A stretch of DNA of 32,217 nt from Verrucomicrobiia bacterium (GTDB lineage: Bacteria > Verrucomicrobiota > Verrucomicrobiia > JABWAM01), in contig JADZFN010000008.1 of NCBI GenBank assembly GCA_020849895.1, positions 1 to 32,217 on the forward strand, written 5' to 3'. Both the position numbers and the translations under genes were made by a program. The first letter of the stretch is position 1; each line of letters opens with the position of its first letter. Below the pieces are notes generated by a model. That model saw only the letters and a list, made by a program, of their open reading frames with translations. It was not told where the DNA came from and searched no databases. Below, in pieces: positions 32,170 through 32,217 of the stretch.

Positions 32170-32217
32170 AAGGCCATGCGTCATAGGAGCGTATAATCGG
32201 CCCAAAAATAGCAGGCC

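Overview
The window is GC-rich bacterial chromosome with tightly packed genes. It carries an E. coli-type tig-clpP-clpX block, a coaD-DUF177-rpmF-plsX-fabH block, squalene-hopene cyclase, a glutaredoxin-like protein with a CGWS motif of a kind I associate with Verrucomicrobia and relatives, and catabolic genes (ceramidase-like, LamG, heparinase-like, several Gfo/Idh/MocA) of the sort common in Planctomycetes, Lentisphaerae and Kiritimatiellae. A member of the PVC group is the best guess. It is an inference from gene content, not from a marker phylogeny.

Layout. Positions 1-9907 are an accessory catabolic region, almost all on the minus strand. In transcription order from 9907 downward it holds a Gfo/Idh/MocA dehydrogenase coupled to a heparinase II/III-like protein, an internally deleted IS5-like transposase, an AT-rich promoter/operator-like patch, a truncated M55 D-aminopeptidase, a DegT/DnrJ aminotransferase, an amidohydrolase-2 protein, an internally deleted LamG protein, a ceramidase-like hydrolase, and a GntR-headed, LacI-type regulator that runs off the left edge. 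Three of these genes are deletion remnants, so the region is decaying.

Positions 10005-23240 are core genome. On the plus strand are an orphan class I fumarase beta-type subunit, tig, clpP and clpX. A convergent gpmI follows. Next come a BASS-type transporter and a sodium/solute symporter on the plus strand. Last is a minus-strand operon: CsgG-like protein, coaD, DUF177, rpmF, plsX, fabH.

Positions 23347-32217 contain, on the plus strand, a Gfo/Idh/MocA protein, squalene-hopene cyclase overlapping a D-lyxose-isomerase-like cupin by 4 bp, and a glutaredoxin-like gene. On the minus strand are an envelope polysaccharide pair (polyprenyl-phosphate sugar transferase, then GT9 heptosyltransferase), NADP-type isocitrate dehydrogenase and tRNA-Ile(CAU). 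A compact palindromic, MITE-like element sits exactly against the icd stop codon, and GC-rich stem-loop repeats lie between the glutaredoxin and GT9 genes.

I did not see a convincing new defence, CRISPR or phage system. The most interesting signals are the serial in-frame deletions in the catabolic operon and its repeat-rich control region, the palindrome at the icd stop, the coupling of a hopanoid cyclase to a sugar isomerase, and two promoters that would give almost leaderless mRNAs.
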